NCBI RefSeq assembly: GCF_027925245.1
Contig: NZ_BSDP01000001.1
Coordinates: forward strand, 1,674,001-1,738,000
Reading direction: 5' to 3'
DNA from: Agromyces rhizosphaerae
Lineage (GTDB): Bacteria > Actinomycetota > Actinomycetes > Actinomycetales > Microbacteriaceae
DNA length: 64,000 bases
Part shown: positions 32,701-40,985 of the stretch, piece by piece
Numbering within the stretch: the stretch's first letter is position 1
Layout of the letters: every line of letters starts with the position of its first letter
Translations under genes and position numbers: made by a program
Notes under the pieces: generated by a model
What the model was told of the DNA's origin: nothing
Seen by the model: the letters and a program-made list of their open reading frames with translations, nothing else
Databases searched by the model: none

Positions 32701-33794
32701 CGGGTTCCCCGCGGCATCCGCTCGACGACCCGGACCGGCCGCTGCGCATCGCGATGATCTCGTACTACCTGCCGAGCGAGAGCAAGATCGGCGTGGGCTA
32801 CCAGGTGCACGCGCTCGCCAACGAGCTCGCCGACCGCGGCCACCACGTCGACGTGTTCAGCCCGTGCGGGCCGGTCGAGGGCGCGCGGTACGGGCACGTG
32901 CACGTGCCGCTCGACGGGTCGATGCGCACCTTCCGCTTCGCGTTCGCCATGCGGCGCATGGACCTCTCGTCGTACGACGTGCTGCACGCGCACGGCGAGG
33001 ACTACTGGATGTGGCGCCGGCGCGTGCCCGCGCACGTGCGCACGCTGCACGGCTCCTGCTTCGAGGAGGCGCTGCGCATCCGCGGGGCCAAGGAGAAGGC
33101 GCGCATGGTGCTGCTCGGCTGCACCGAGGTGCTCGCGAGCGTCGTCGCCGACCGCACGGTGCTCATCTCGCCGGCCACGCGCCGGTGGACGCCGTGGGTC
33201 GACACCGTGATCCCGAACGGGGTGGACGCGGAGGCGTTCGCGCCCGGCGGGACGAGGCGTGCCGCGCCGACCGTGCTGTTCGTCGGCACCTGGCGCGGAC
33301 GCAAGCGCGGCGCCGAGCTCGCCCGGATCTTCGCCGACGAGGTGCGACCCCGGGTGCCCGACGCCGAGCTGCGCATGGTCACCCAGGATGCACCCGACGA
33401 GCTGCCCGACGGCGTCGTCGCGCTCGGGCGCCTGAGCGACGCGGAGCTCGCGGAGGAGTACCGGAGCGCCTGGGCCTTCTGCCTGCCCTCGACGTACGAG
33501 GGGTTCGGCATCCCCTACGCCGAGGCGATGACGGCGGGCCTGCCCGTGATCGCCACCCCCAACGTCGGATCGCGCTACGTGACCGATGAGGGCCGCTTCG
33601 GCGTGCTCGCCGAGCTCGACGGGCTCGGTGATGCGCTCGTCGGGGTGCTGACGGATGCCGGGCGGCGGGCCGAGCTCGCCGAGGCGTCGCTCGCGCGCGC
33701 CGTCGAGTTCGACCTGCGCGCCGTCGCCGACCACTACGAGCGGGTGTACCGGGCCGAGCAGCACGCCCGCCCCACGAAGGAGCAGACCACGTGA
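32697..33794 (+). CDS. Glycosyltransferase family 4
   Basis: 365-aa GT-B enzyme. N-terminal [27 protein letters not shown] is an acceptor-domain pattern; the C-terminal domain has [25 protein letters not shown] and [26 protein letters not shown], the E-x7-E-like nucleotide-sugar site. It starts at a GTG overlapping the WbsX stop by four bases and its own end overlaps the next gene, so it is part of a tightly coupled operon (31543-36563). Sugar specificity is not predictable. Confidence 0.88.
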   Translation: MTGSPRHPLDDPDRPLRIAMISYYLPSESKIGVGYQVHALANELADRGHHVDVFSPCGPVEGARYGHVHVPLDGSMRTFRFAFAMRRMDLSSYDVLHAHGEDYWMWRRRVPAHVRTLHGSCFEEALRIRGAKEKARMVLLGCTEVLASVVADRTVLISPATRRWTPWVDTVIPNGVDAEAFAPGGTRRAAPTVLFVGTWRGRKRGAELARIFADEVRPRVPDAELRMVTQDAPDELPDGVVALGRLSDAELAEEYRSAWAFCLPSTYEGFGIPYAEAMTAGLPVIATPNVGSRYVTDEGRFGVLAELDGLGDALVGVLTDAGRRAELAEASLARAVEFDLRAVADHYERVYRAEQHARPTKEQTT

Positions 33795-34765
33795 CCACCC
33801 CCAGCGTCGCGGTCGTGATCGCCACGTACAACCGCCCCGACTACGTGCGGACCTGTCTGGAGCACCTCGACCGCCAGACCGTTCGGCCCGACCGCATCGT
33901 CGTCGTCGACGCGTCCCCCGACGAGCGCACGTGGGAGGTCGTCGCCGAGCGCCCCGAGGTGGAGTACCGGCGCAACGAACGCGGCATCGGGACCACGGCG
34001 ACCTCCCGGGCGATCGGGGTGGAGGGCGTGCGCCAGGACGTGGTCGCGTTCATCGACGACGACGCCTTCGCCGAGCCGGAGTGGCTCGAGGAGCTGCTGA
34101 AGCCGTACGCCGACCCCGCCGTCGCCGCGGTCGGCGGTCGCGCGCGCAACGAGCAGCCCGGCGAGGAGGACGAGGGCATCGGGGAGATCGGGCTCCTGCT
34201 GCCGGACGGGCGGCTCACCGGCTGGTTCGCCGCCGACCCGGGCAGGGACGTCGACGTCGACCACATGCTCGGCGCCAACATGTCCGTGCGCATGAGCGTG
34301 GTGCGCGAGCTCGGGGGCATCCGCGACCTCTACCCGGGGACCTGCCTGCGCGAGGAGACCGACATCGCGCTCCGCATGCGCCGAGCCGGCTGGCGCATCG
34401 TGTACGCGCCGCGCTCGGTCGTGCTGCACGTCGCCGGCACCTACGCGCGAGGCCGCCGGTTCGACGCACGCTATCGGTACTACGGCGCGCGCAATCATGT
34501 CGTGCTGCTCGCCAGCACGCTCGGCACGTCGGACCCGCACTTCCGCAGGTACCTGCGCACCGCCGCGGCGGAGGCCGGGCACCAGGTGGTCAGCGGCCTC
34601 CGCGCGATCCGCGACCCGAAGCGCAGCGGCGCGAAGGCGAAGCTGCGCGGCGTGGTCGGCGGCGGGTGGCGCGCCGCCGTCGATGTCGTCGGGACCGCGG
34701 CGGGGCTCGCCGCCAGCGCCGCTCCCGGGGTGCGGGCGAAGCCCGCCGACGGGGCCGCGATATGA
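33791..34765 (+). CDS. Glycosyltransferase family 2 (rhamnosyl/galactosyl type)
   Basis: 324-aa GT-A protein: [53 protein letters not shown] (DxD) and [19 protein letters not shown], the ED-like acceptor motif. The C-terminal helices ([14 protein letters not shown]) may touch the membrane. Glycosyltransferases of this layout often add rhamnose or galactofuranose, but that is only suggestive. GTG start overlapping the previous stop by four bases. Confidence 0.86.
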   Translation: MTTPSVAVVIATYNRPDYVRTCLEHLDRQTVRPDRIVVVDASPDERTWEVVAERPEVEYRRNERGIGTTATSRAIGVEGVRQDVVAFIDDDAFAEPEWLEELLKPYADPAVAAVGGRARNEQPGEEDEGIGEIGLLLPDGRLTGWFAADPGRDVDVDHMLGANMSVRMSVVRELGGIRDLYPGTCLREETDIALRMRRAGWRIVYAPRSVVLHVAGTYARGRRFDARYRYYGARNHVVLLASTLGTSDPHFRRYLRTAAAEAGHQVVSGLRAIRDPKRSGAKAKLRGVVGGGWRAAVDVVGTAAGLAASAAPGVRAKPADGAAI

Positions 34766-35613
34766 GGCTGCACGCGTACGTGCTCGCCGGCGATCCCGCC
34801 TGGATCGCGCAGAGCATCGGGTCGTACTACGGCATCGTCGACCGCATCGTCGTCTCCTACGACGCGGGAGGCGGCTCGTGGGGCGGCGCGCCGCTCTCGG
34901 TCGACGAGTCGCTGGCGCGGATGCGCGCCGCGGACCCCGACGGAAAGATGGTGTTCGCTCCCGGCGACCACTCGGACGCCTCCCGGCCCGTCATGACCGT
35001 CGAGACCGAGCACCGGCAGGCCGCACTCGACGCCGCCTCGGAGGGCGCCGACTGGGTCGTGCAGCTCGACACCGACGAGATCGTCCCGTCGACGGAGGTG
35101 CTCCTCGCGCAGCTCCGCGAGACCGAGCGACGCGCCGCCGGCGCGCTCGCGTTCCCGATGCGCAACTTCCACGCGCGCACGCCGTCGGGCGCCTTCCTCG
35201 AGCACTGCGGGCGATTCTGGACCACCCAGTCGGGCTACCCCGGCCCGGTGGTCGTGCGGGCGGGCACCCGGCTCACCCTCGCGCGCCAAGCCGCGGACAC
35301 GCCCGTGCACCGGGTGGACGTCTCGCCGCGCAACACCGACCCCGCCCACCCGTTCGGCACGCCGGTGCACGCCGTGATCCCGCCCTCCGACGCGATCGTG
35401 CACATGAGCTGGGTGCGCACCGAGGCGCAGATGGCCGAGAAGCGCGTCGTCTCGGGGTACGCGCCCGAGCGCGACTGGGACCGCGACCTGCGGCGGTGGC
35501 GCCGTCGCGCCGCGCACCCGCTCGGCACGGCGCTCGTCGCCCCGTTCGCGAGGAACCCGTTCGGCCGGTTCCGGATCACGCGGCTTCCCGAGTTCGCCGA
35601 GGTCGAGCCGTGA
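34762..35613 (+). CDS. GT2/GT92-like glycosyltransferase
   Basis: 283 aa with a compact GT-A-like core: [36 protein letters not shown] resembles the 'strange neighbour' start of the Gly_tf_2/GT92-like group, and WVVQLDTDEIVPS supplies the DxD metal site. Later NFHARTPSGAFLEHCGRFW and IVHMSWVRTEAQMAEKR are probable acceptor elements. It has no membrane helix. ATG overlaps the preceding stop (ATGA). Donor unknown; family placement is from pattern only, so treat as a probable glycosyltransferase. Confidence 0.72.
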   Translation: MRLHAYVLAGDPAWIAQSIGSYYGIVDRIVVSYDAGGGSWGGAPLSVDESLARMRAADPDGKMVFAPGDHSDASRPVMTVETEHRQAALDAASEGADWVVQLDTDEIVPSTEVLLAQLRETERRAAGALAFPMRNFHARTPSGAFLEHCGRFWTTQSGYPGPVVVRAGTRLTLARQAADTPVHRVDVSPRNTDPAHPFGTPVHAVIPPSDAIVHMSWVRTEAQMAEKRVVSGYAPERDWDRDLRRWRRRAAHPLGTALVAPFARNPFGRFRITRLPEFAEVEP

Positions 35614-36563
35614 CGAGCCCGGCGGATGCCCCGGGCGCTGCTCCGCTCGTCGACGTCGTCGTCCCGACCAACCGGGTCAGCCCGTACCTCGGCGCGGCGC
35701 TGGCGTCGGTCGCGGCGCAGACCCACGCCCGGTGGGACCTGATCGTCGTCGACGACGGCTCCGGTCGAGGGGACGACCTGGCGCGGATCGTCGCGGGCGT
35801 GGCCGGCGCGCGGATCGTCCACCGCGAGAACGGCGGGGCGGCGGCGGCGCGGAACACCGGGATCGCCGCCGGCTCGGGCGAGATCGTCGCCTTCCTCGAC
35901 GACGACGACGTCTGGCCGCCCGACCGGCTCGAGCGGCTCGTCGCGGCGCTGGGCGCGGATGCGGGTGCCCTCGGTGCGTTCGGCGACGGCATCGACATCG
36001 ACGCCGAGGGGGTCGCATTCGACTCGTGGCATACGCCGCAGGCGACGAGCGACGAGTACCTGCGGGGCGACACGCCGATCCCGCGCATCACGACCCTCGC
36101 CGTGCGGCGCCGCGCGTTCGAGCTCGCGGGCACGTTCGATGAGGACTTCGGGCTCTCCCAGGACACGGAGTTCACGCTGCGGGTGCTGCGGCGCGGTCGC
36201 CTGGTGACCTCCGGGGCCGTCGTCGTCGAGTACCGGCGCCACGACCGCAACGCGACCGCCGCCGACTGGCGGCGGCGGCACGCCGCGGGTTCGCGCGCCG
36301 TGCGGGCGAACCTCGAGGACGCCGAGCGCCGTGGGGACGCGCACCACGTCGCCGCCCTGCGCCGGAACGCGCGCCTGCTCGACCGCGCCTACGCGTCGTG
36401 GTCGGCCGGCAGGGTCATCGGCCTGCTGCGGCAGCGCCGGGCGGGGGACGCGGGGGCGGACCTGTGGGACTCGCTGCGCCTGTCGCCGTGGGGCGTGCTC
36501 ACGGGGTGGGCCTCGACGCTCGCGTCCAAGCTGGGGGCGCGCTCGCGGCGCTCGGGCGCCTAG
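35610..36563 (+). CDS. Glycosyltransferase family 2
   Basis: 317 aa: VDVVVPTNRVSPYLGAALASV, LIVVDDGSGRGDD, GGAAAARNTGIAAGSGEIVAFLDDDDVWPPDRLERL with the DxD site, and GLSQDTEFTLRVLRRG. A standard inverting GT-A enzyme for a lipid-linked glycan. GTG at 35610 overlaps the previous stop by four bases. It is the last gene of the plus-strand coupled run; its TAG overlaps the TAG of the convergent glycosyltransferase gene by two bases. Confidence 0.86.
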   Translation: MTSPADAPGAAPLVDVVVPTNRVSPYLGAALASVAAQTHARWDLIVVDDGSGRGDDLARIVAGVAGARIVHRENGGAAAARNTGIAAGSGEIVAFLDDDDVWPPDRLERLVAALGADAGALGAFGDGIDIDAEGVAFDSWHTPQATSDEYLRGDTPIPRITTLAVRRRAFELAGTFDEDFGLSQDTEFTLRVLRRGRLVTSGAVVVEYRRHDRNATAADWRRRHAAGSRAVRANLEDAERRGDAHHVAALRRNARLLDRAYASWSAGRVIGLLRQRRAGDAGADLWDSLRLSPWGVLTGWASTLASKLGARSRRSGA

Positions 36564-37681
36564 GCCGACCGCAGCCGGCCCAGCACCGCGGCCATCGCCT
36601 CGACGCGCAGGGCCCACGCGGGCACGGGCCCGCTCGCGCCGTGCGGGAAGGGGCGCGCGGACGCGATCGCGGTGACGACGGCGTCGGCGAACGCCGCTCC
36701 GCTCGCGATGGCGATGCGCGGGTCGTCCGCGTCCCGGAACCCGGCCACGGGCGTCGAGACGACCGGGCGGCCCACGGCCTGGTACTCGTAGAGCTTGATC
36801 GGGTCGAGGCTGTCGGTGAACTCCGTCACGACGTGCGGCACCACGAGGGCGTCCGCGTGCTGGAGGTAGCCGACGACCTGGTCGGACGGCCGCGCCCCGA
36901 GCAGCACCGCGCCGGCCTGCTCGAGGCGCGCGGTCGTCTCCGGCCCGAGGAGGTTCGGGCCGACGAGCACGAGGGTGGCCCGGTCGCCGAGCTCGCGCGC
37001 GGTGGCCTCGCAGAGGTCGATGTCGATGCGGTGCGGATGCAGCGTGCCGAGGTACACCGCGGTCGAGCCCTCGGGCAGGTCGGCGGGGCGGTCGGCCGGG
37101 CGGCGGTAGGCGGCGACGTCGACCGCGTTCGGGATGAGGGTCACGTCGCGCGCGGCGCCCTTGCGCCTGGCGAGCTCGGGCGAGCACACCACGACCTCCC
37201 GGGCCGTGTCGAGCAGCCGCGCCTCGTTCTCCGCGGAGCGTGCGCGCTCGGCCGCCGGGCGGTCGGCGGAGAGCCAGTCGTCGGTGATGTCGTAGACGAC
37301 GGGCCAGCCCGACGCGTCGGCGACGCCCACCGCGCCCGGGTCGTTGATCCAGAGCAGCGGTCGCTCCATGCCGAGCCTCGCCGCGGCGCGCAGCACGGCG
37401 TCGGCCACGCGCGCGTCGGCGCGGGGGTCGACGCGGCGGGGCAGCCACTTGACCGGGCGGTACGTCCAGAGCCGCCCGGGCGCGGGCTCGCCGACCTCGA
37501 CCGTCCCGTGGCCGAGGTCGGGACGGCGGGCCGATCGCACGTCGTGGGTCGGGTCGGCGGGCGGTTCGACGAACAGCACGCGCAACTCCGGATCGGACCG
37601 CAGGAGCCCGGCCACGAGGTGCTGGTTGCGACGCCAGACGTCGTCCCAGCGCTCCAGGGACATCACCACGAGATCGGTCAT
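36560..37681 (-). CDS. Glycosyltransferase family 4/1-like
   Basis: 373-aa GT-B protein. N-terminal VVMSLERWDDVWRRNQHLVAGLL is typical of the TuaH/teichuronic-acid-like group; VVYDITDDWLS and VVVCSPELARRKG follow. The C-terminal domain has LIPNAVDVAAYRRP, AVYLGTLHPHRID and DSLDPIKLYEYQAVGRPVVSTPVAG, with the second Glu of the donor site. It is the last of four minus-strand glycosyltransferase genes (43018 down to 36560), each overlapping the next by four bases, which form one operon. Confidence 0.85.
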   Translation of the reverse strand: MTDLVVMSLERWDDVWRRNQHLVAGLLRSDPELRVLFVEPPADPTHDVRSARRPDLGHGTVEVGEPAPGRLWTYRPVKWLPRRVDPRADARVADAVLRAAARLGMERPLLWINDPGAVGVADASGWPVVYDITDDWLSADRPAAERARSAENEARLLDTAREVVVCSPELARRKGAARDVTLIPNAVDVAAYRRPADRPADLPEGSTAVYLGTLHPHRIDIDLCEATARELGDRATLVLVGPNLLGPETTARLEQAGAVLLGARPSDQVVGYLQHADALVVPHVVTEFTDSLDPIKLYEYQAVGRPVVSTPVAGFRDADDPRIAIASGAAFADAVVTAIASARPFPHGASGPVPAWALRVEAMAAVLGRLRSA

Positions 37682-39855
37682 CGCACGCTCCGGTAGACGG
37701 CCTCGGTGGCATCCACCTGGGCCCGCATCGAGAAGTCCCTGCGCTGGCGCTCCCGTTCCGCAGTGCCGAGCGCAGCGCGTCCCTCGGCGTCGCCGGCGAG
37801 CGAGCGCAGGGCGGATGCCGCGGCGCCGATGTCGTCCGGTGCGAACAGCGCGCGGGGGTCGAGTCCGTCGAGCATGTCGAGGTGCCCCGCCGCCCCGGCG
37901 GCCACGACGGGCAGCCCGCTCGCCATGGACTCGAGCACGGTGAGCCCGAAGTGCTCGAACGGACAGGACGCGACGAGCATGCCCGACCGGTCCATGAGTT
38001 CCGGCAGGTCGGTGCGGAAGCCCAGGAACTCGACGGCGTCGGCGATGCCGAGCGACGCGGCGAGCCGCTCGAGCGCGTCGCGTTCGGGGCCGGTGCCGGC
38101 CACCTGCATCCGCCACCCCTCGCTCGCGATGCCCGACTCGGCGAAGGCGCGGATGCCGACCTCGGTGTGCTTCTCGGGCTGGAGCCGCTGGGCCATGAGC
38201 ACGATGCGCTCGCGGTCGGCGGCGTCGACGTCGGGCCGTGGGTCGAGGCCCGGGTGGACGACCGTGCTGTCGCCGTCCACGGCGTCGGCGACGACATCGC
38301 TGATCGCGAGCTGCGCGTCGATGACGCGACCGACCAGCGCGGCGATCGGCACCGGGCCGATGCTGCCGCGGGCCTTGGCGAAGTGGCGGGTCGCCACGAC
38401 GACCGGTCGCCGCGGGCGCAGGACGAGGGCGAGGGCGGCGACCGCGCCGACGTCCGCGGCGGTCATGTGGGTGTTCACCACGTCGGCGCCCCGTGCGTGG
38501 CGCAGCAGCGCGCGCGTCACGTCGACCGTGCGCACCGCGGGCACGTGGGCGACGCCGGACCCTGCCAGCGCGCCACGCATGCGCGCGGTGTCGCCGCCGA
38601 CGACCAGGACCCTGTGGCCGTCCGCCGCCTGGGCGCGGGCGAGGCGCAGCACGAACTGCTCGACGCCCGAGAACCCGTCGGAGCGGATGGCGTGCACGAT
38701 GCGGAGCGGGCCGCGGGGGTGGGGCTCGGGTGCCGATCGGAGCTCGTCCACCAGCGCGAGGTACTCGCGCGCGATCGCGGGCCACGAGTAGCGCTCCGCG
38801 GTGGCGCGCGCCCGCGCGTGCCAGTCGGCCACCGTGCGGGGACCGCGCCAGTCGAGCGCATCGAGTCGCGCGGCGACGGAGGCGGGGTCGCGGTCGACCA
38901 GGTAGCCGTTCTCCCCGTCGACCAGGATGTCCGGAGCGAACCCCACGCGCGTCGAGACCACGGGGAGGCCGCAGGCGAGCGCCTCGAGCACCACGAGCGC
39001 GTTGGCCTCGTAGGCGCTCGGGAGTACGAGCGCATCGGCGGCCCACAGGAACGGGACCGGGTCGGGGTGCGTGCCGACGAACACGACGCGGTCGGCGACC
39101 CCGACGCGGCGGGCCCGCGCACGCGCGCGACGGATCATGTCGTCGGTGCCGCCCACCACGAGCAGCGTCACGCTCGGCGCTCCGCCGAGCGCCTCGATGG
39201 CGATCGGCAGGCCCTTGCGGTCGAACTCGTGGCCGACGAAGACCGCGACCGTGCGGTCGTCGGGGATGTCGACGGCGGCCCTGGCGCTCGCCCGCTCCTC
39301 GGCGGTCGGCGGACGGAAGCGCTCGACGTCGACCCCGTTCGGGATGACGCGGATGGGCGCCCGGACCCGGCCGTACTCCTCGACCAGCAGCTCCGACTCG
39401 CGCGAGGTGAGCGCGACGACGGCCCGGTGCCGTCGGCTCCGGTAGCGGATGCGGTCGCGCAGCGCCGTGTAGAGGTGCACGGGGTTCCGGAGCATCCGCC
39501 ACGCGAAGTTGCCGCGTGCGCGCATCGCCTCCTGGAGCAGGCCGTGGTTCACGTAGACGTCGCCGGTCATGACGTCGTTGTGGCAGATCGAGATCGCGTC
39601 GGGCCTCGCGGCGAGGAAGCTCCGCGCCCGGCGCGTGCCGACCGTGCTGAACCACACGACGTTGCGCGCGCGCTCGAGGTGGGTCACGATCGCGGGCCCG
39701 CCACCGGAGCCCCCGAGCGGCCGGCCGGCGTCGGCGGACGTGTACCGCTCGACCTCGACGCCGGCGGCGCGGAACTCGCGCTCGAGATTGAACGCCACGC
39801 CCGCGACGCCGCTGCCGGGCTCGATCGTCGGTGCGATCTGCACGATCCGGGTCAT
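37678..39855 (-). CDS. Bidomain glycosyltransferase (two fused GT4 modules)
   Basis: 725 aa, about twice the usual GT4 length. The first module (about 1-377) begins TRIVQIAPTIEPGSGVAGVA and has RVIPNGVDVERFRP, VGHEFDRKG and PSAYEANALVVLEALACGLP. The second (about 385-725) begins LRIVHAIRSDGFSGVEQFVLRL and has STVVHPGLDPRPDV, QRLQPEKHTEVG and CPFEHFGLTVLESMASGLP. Both donor sites look complete, so the protein may add two sugars in turn. The first module is a clear paralogue of the whole protein encoded just upstream (39852-40985). ATG at 39855; ends overlap neighbours by four bases. Confidence 0.85.
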   Translation of the reverse strand: MTRIVQIAPTIEPGSGVAGVAFNLEREFRAAGVEVERYTSADAGRPLGGSGGGPAIVTHLERARNVVWFSTVGTRRARSFLAARPDAISICHNDVMTGDVYVNHGLLQEAMRARGNFAWRMLRNPVHLYTALRDRIRYRSRRHRAVVALTSRESELLVEEYGRVRAPIRVIPNGVDVERFRPPTAEERASARAAVDIPDDRTVAVFVGHEFDRKGLPIAIEALGGAPSVTLLVVGGTDDMIRRARARARRVGVADRVVFVGTHPDPVPFLWAADALVLPSAYEANALVVLEALACGLPVVSTRVGFAPDILVDGENGYLVDRDPASVAARLDALDWRGPRTVADWHARARATAERYSWPAIAREYLALVDELRSAPEPHPRGPLRIVHAIRSDGFSGVEQFVLRLARAQAADGHRVLVVGGDTARMRGALAGSGVAHVPAVRTVDVTRALLRHARGADVVNTHMTAADVGAVAALALVLRPRRPVVVATRHFAKARGSIGPVPIAALVGRVIDAQLAISDVVADAVDGDSTVVHPGLDPRPDVDAADRERIVLMAQRLQPEKHTEVGIRAFAESGIASEGWRMQVAGTGPERDALERLAASLGIADAVEFLGFRTDLPELMDRSGMLVASCPFEHFGLTVLESMASGLPVVAAGAAGHLDMLDGLDPRALFAPDDIGAAASALRSLAGDAEGRAALGTAERERQRRDFSMRAQVDATEAVYRSVR

Positions 39856-40985
39856 CCGCCCGCCCGCCGTTCCGCCGCGAGCTCGTCGGCGAGGGCGAGG
39901 TAGCGCTGCGCGACCGCCGACCACGAGTGCCCTGCCACGCTCGCCCGAGCCCGGGTGCGCCACTCGGCCGGGTCCGCCTCGGCGAGCTGCGCGAGACGTG
40001 CGCCGATCTCGACCTCGTCGCGCGCGACGAGGAACCCGTTGCTGCCGTCCATGATGATCTCCGGTGCGTATCCGACGCGCGTGGCCACCACCGGAAGGCC
40101 GCTGGCGAGGGCCTCGAGCACCACGAGGGCATTGGCCTCGTAGGCGCTCGGTAGCACGAACATATCGGATGCGGCGAGGAACGGACGCGGGTCCAGGCGC
40201 GGACCCGTGAAGTGCACGCGCCGGGCGATGCCCGCTGCCTCGGCCTCGGCCTGCGCCTGCGCGATCAGCTCGCCGTTGCCCCCCACAACCAGCAGCAGCA
40301 CGCCGGGCGCGTGCGGCAGCGCGCGGATCGCGTGCGAGAGGCCCTTGCGGGCGAACTCGTGGCCGATGAACAGCGCGACGCGCTCGTCGGCGCCGAGGCC
40401 GAGCGCCTCGCGGGCGGCGCGGCGCTCGTCCGCCGACGGCGGGTGGAAGCGCTCGAGGTCGACGCCGTTGGGGATCACCACCACGCGGGGTCGCACCCGC
40501 CGGTAGACCGCCCGGAGCTCGGCGGCGGCGGCGGCCGACAGCGCGACGACCGCCCGATGCGTGCGGCCGCGGTACCGGATGGCGTCGCGCGCGTAGCTGA
40601 AGACCTGGAACGGGTTGCGGAACACGCGCCACCCGGAGTGGCCTCGTGCGCGCATGTGGGTGAGCGCGAGGCCGTGGTTCACGTACACGTCGCCCACCAT
40701 GGCGTTGTTGTGGCAGATCGCGACGGCGTCCGGACGCTCGGCGAGGAACGCGCGCGCCCGGCGCGTGCCGACGGTGCTGAACCACACGATGCGCCACCCG
40801 TGGGCGAACCGCCGGGCGAGCCGGCGCTTCGGCCACGGCGCGGCGGGCCGCCGGCGCGCGTCGTCGTAGGTGAACCGCTCGACCGTCGCGCCGAGCGCGC
40901 CCAGTTCCTGCTCGAGGTGCCAGGCGACCCCCGGGATTCCCGCCCCGGGGCCGATGCGCGGGACGATCTGGACGATCCGGGTCAC
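39852..40985 (-). CDS. Glycosyltransferase family 4
   Basis: 377-aa GT-B enzyme beginning TRIVQIVPRIGPGAGIPGVA from a GTG. Shared with the first module of the neighbouring bidomain protein are IVWFSTVGTRRAR, AICHNNAMVGDVYVNHG, RVVVIPNGVDLERFHPP, GHEFARKGL and FVLPSAYEANALVVLEALAS. The two therefore arose by tandem duplication. Acceptor and donor unknown; near-identical donor motifs suggest related sugars. Overlaps both neighbours by four bases. Confidence 0.87.
   Translation of the reverse strand: MTRIVQIVPRIGPGAGIPGVAWHLEQELGALGATVERFTYDDARRRPAAPWPKRRLARRFAHGWRIVWFSTVGTRRARAFLAERPDAVAICHNNAMVGDVYVNHGLALTHMRARGHSGWRVFRNPFQVFSYARDAIRYRGRTHRAVVALSAAAAAELRAVYRRVRPRVVVIPNGVDLERFHPPSADERRAAREALGLGADERVALFIGHEFARKGLSHAIRALPHAPGVLLLVVGGNGELIAQAQAEAEAAGIARRVHFTGPRLDPRPFLAASDMFVLPSAYEANALVVLEALASGLPVVATRVGYAPEIIMDGSNGFLVARDEVEIGARLAQLAEADPAEWRTRARASVAGHSWSAVAQRYLALADELAAERRAGG

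Noticed and set aside
35235..38297. A 1020-codon minus-strand frame spanning several glycosyltransferases
   Set aside because: It crosses convergent genes and reads as Arg/Pro/Ser shadow sequence; the real minus-strand genes lie in other frames.
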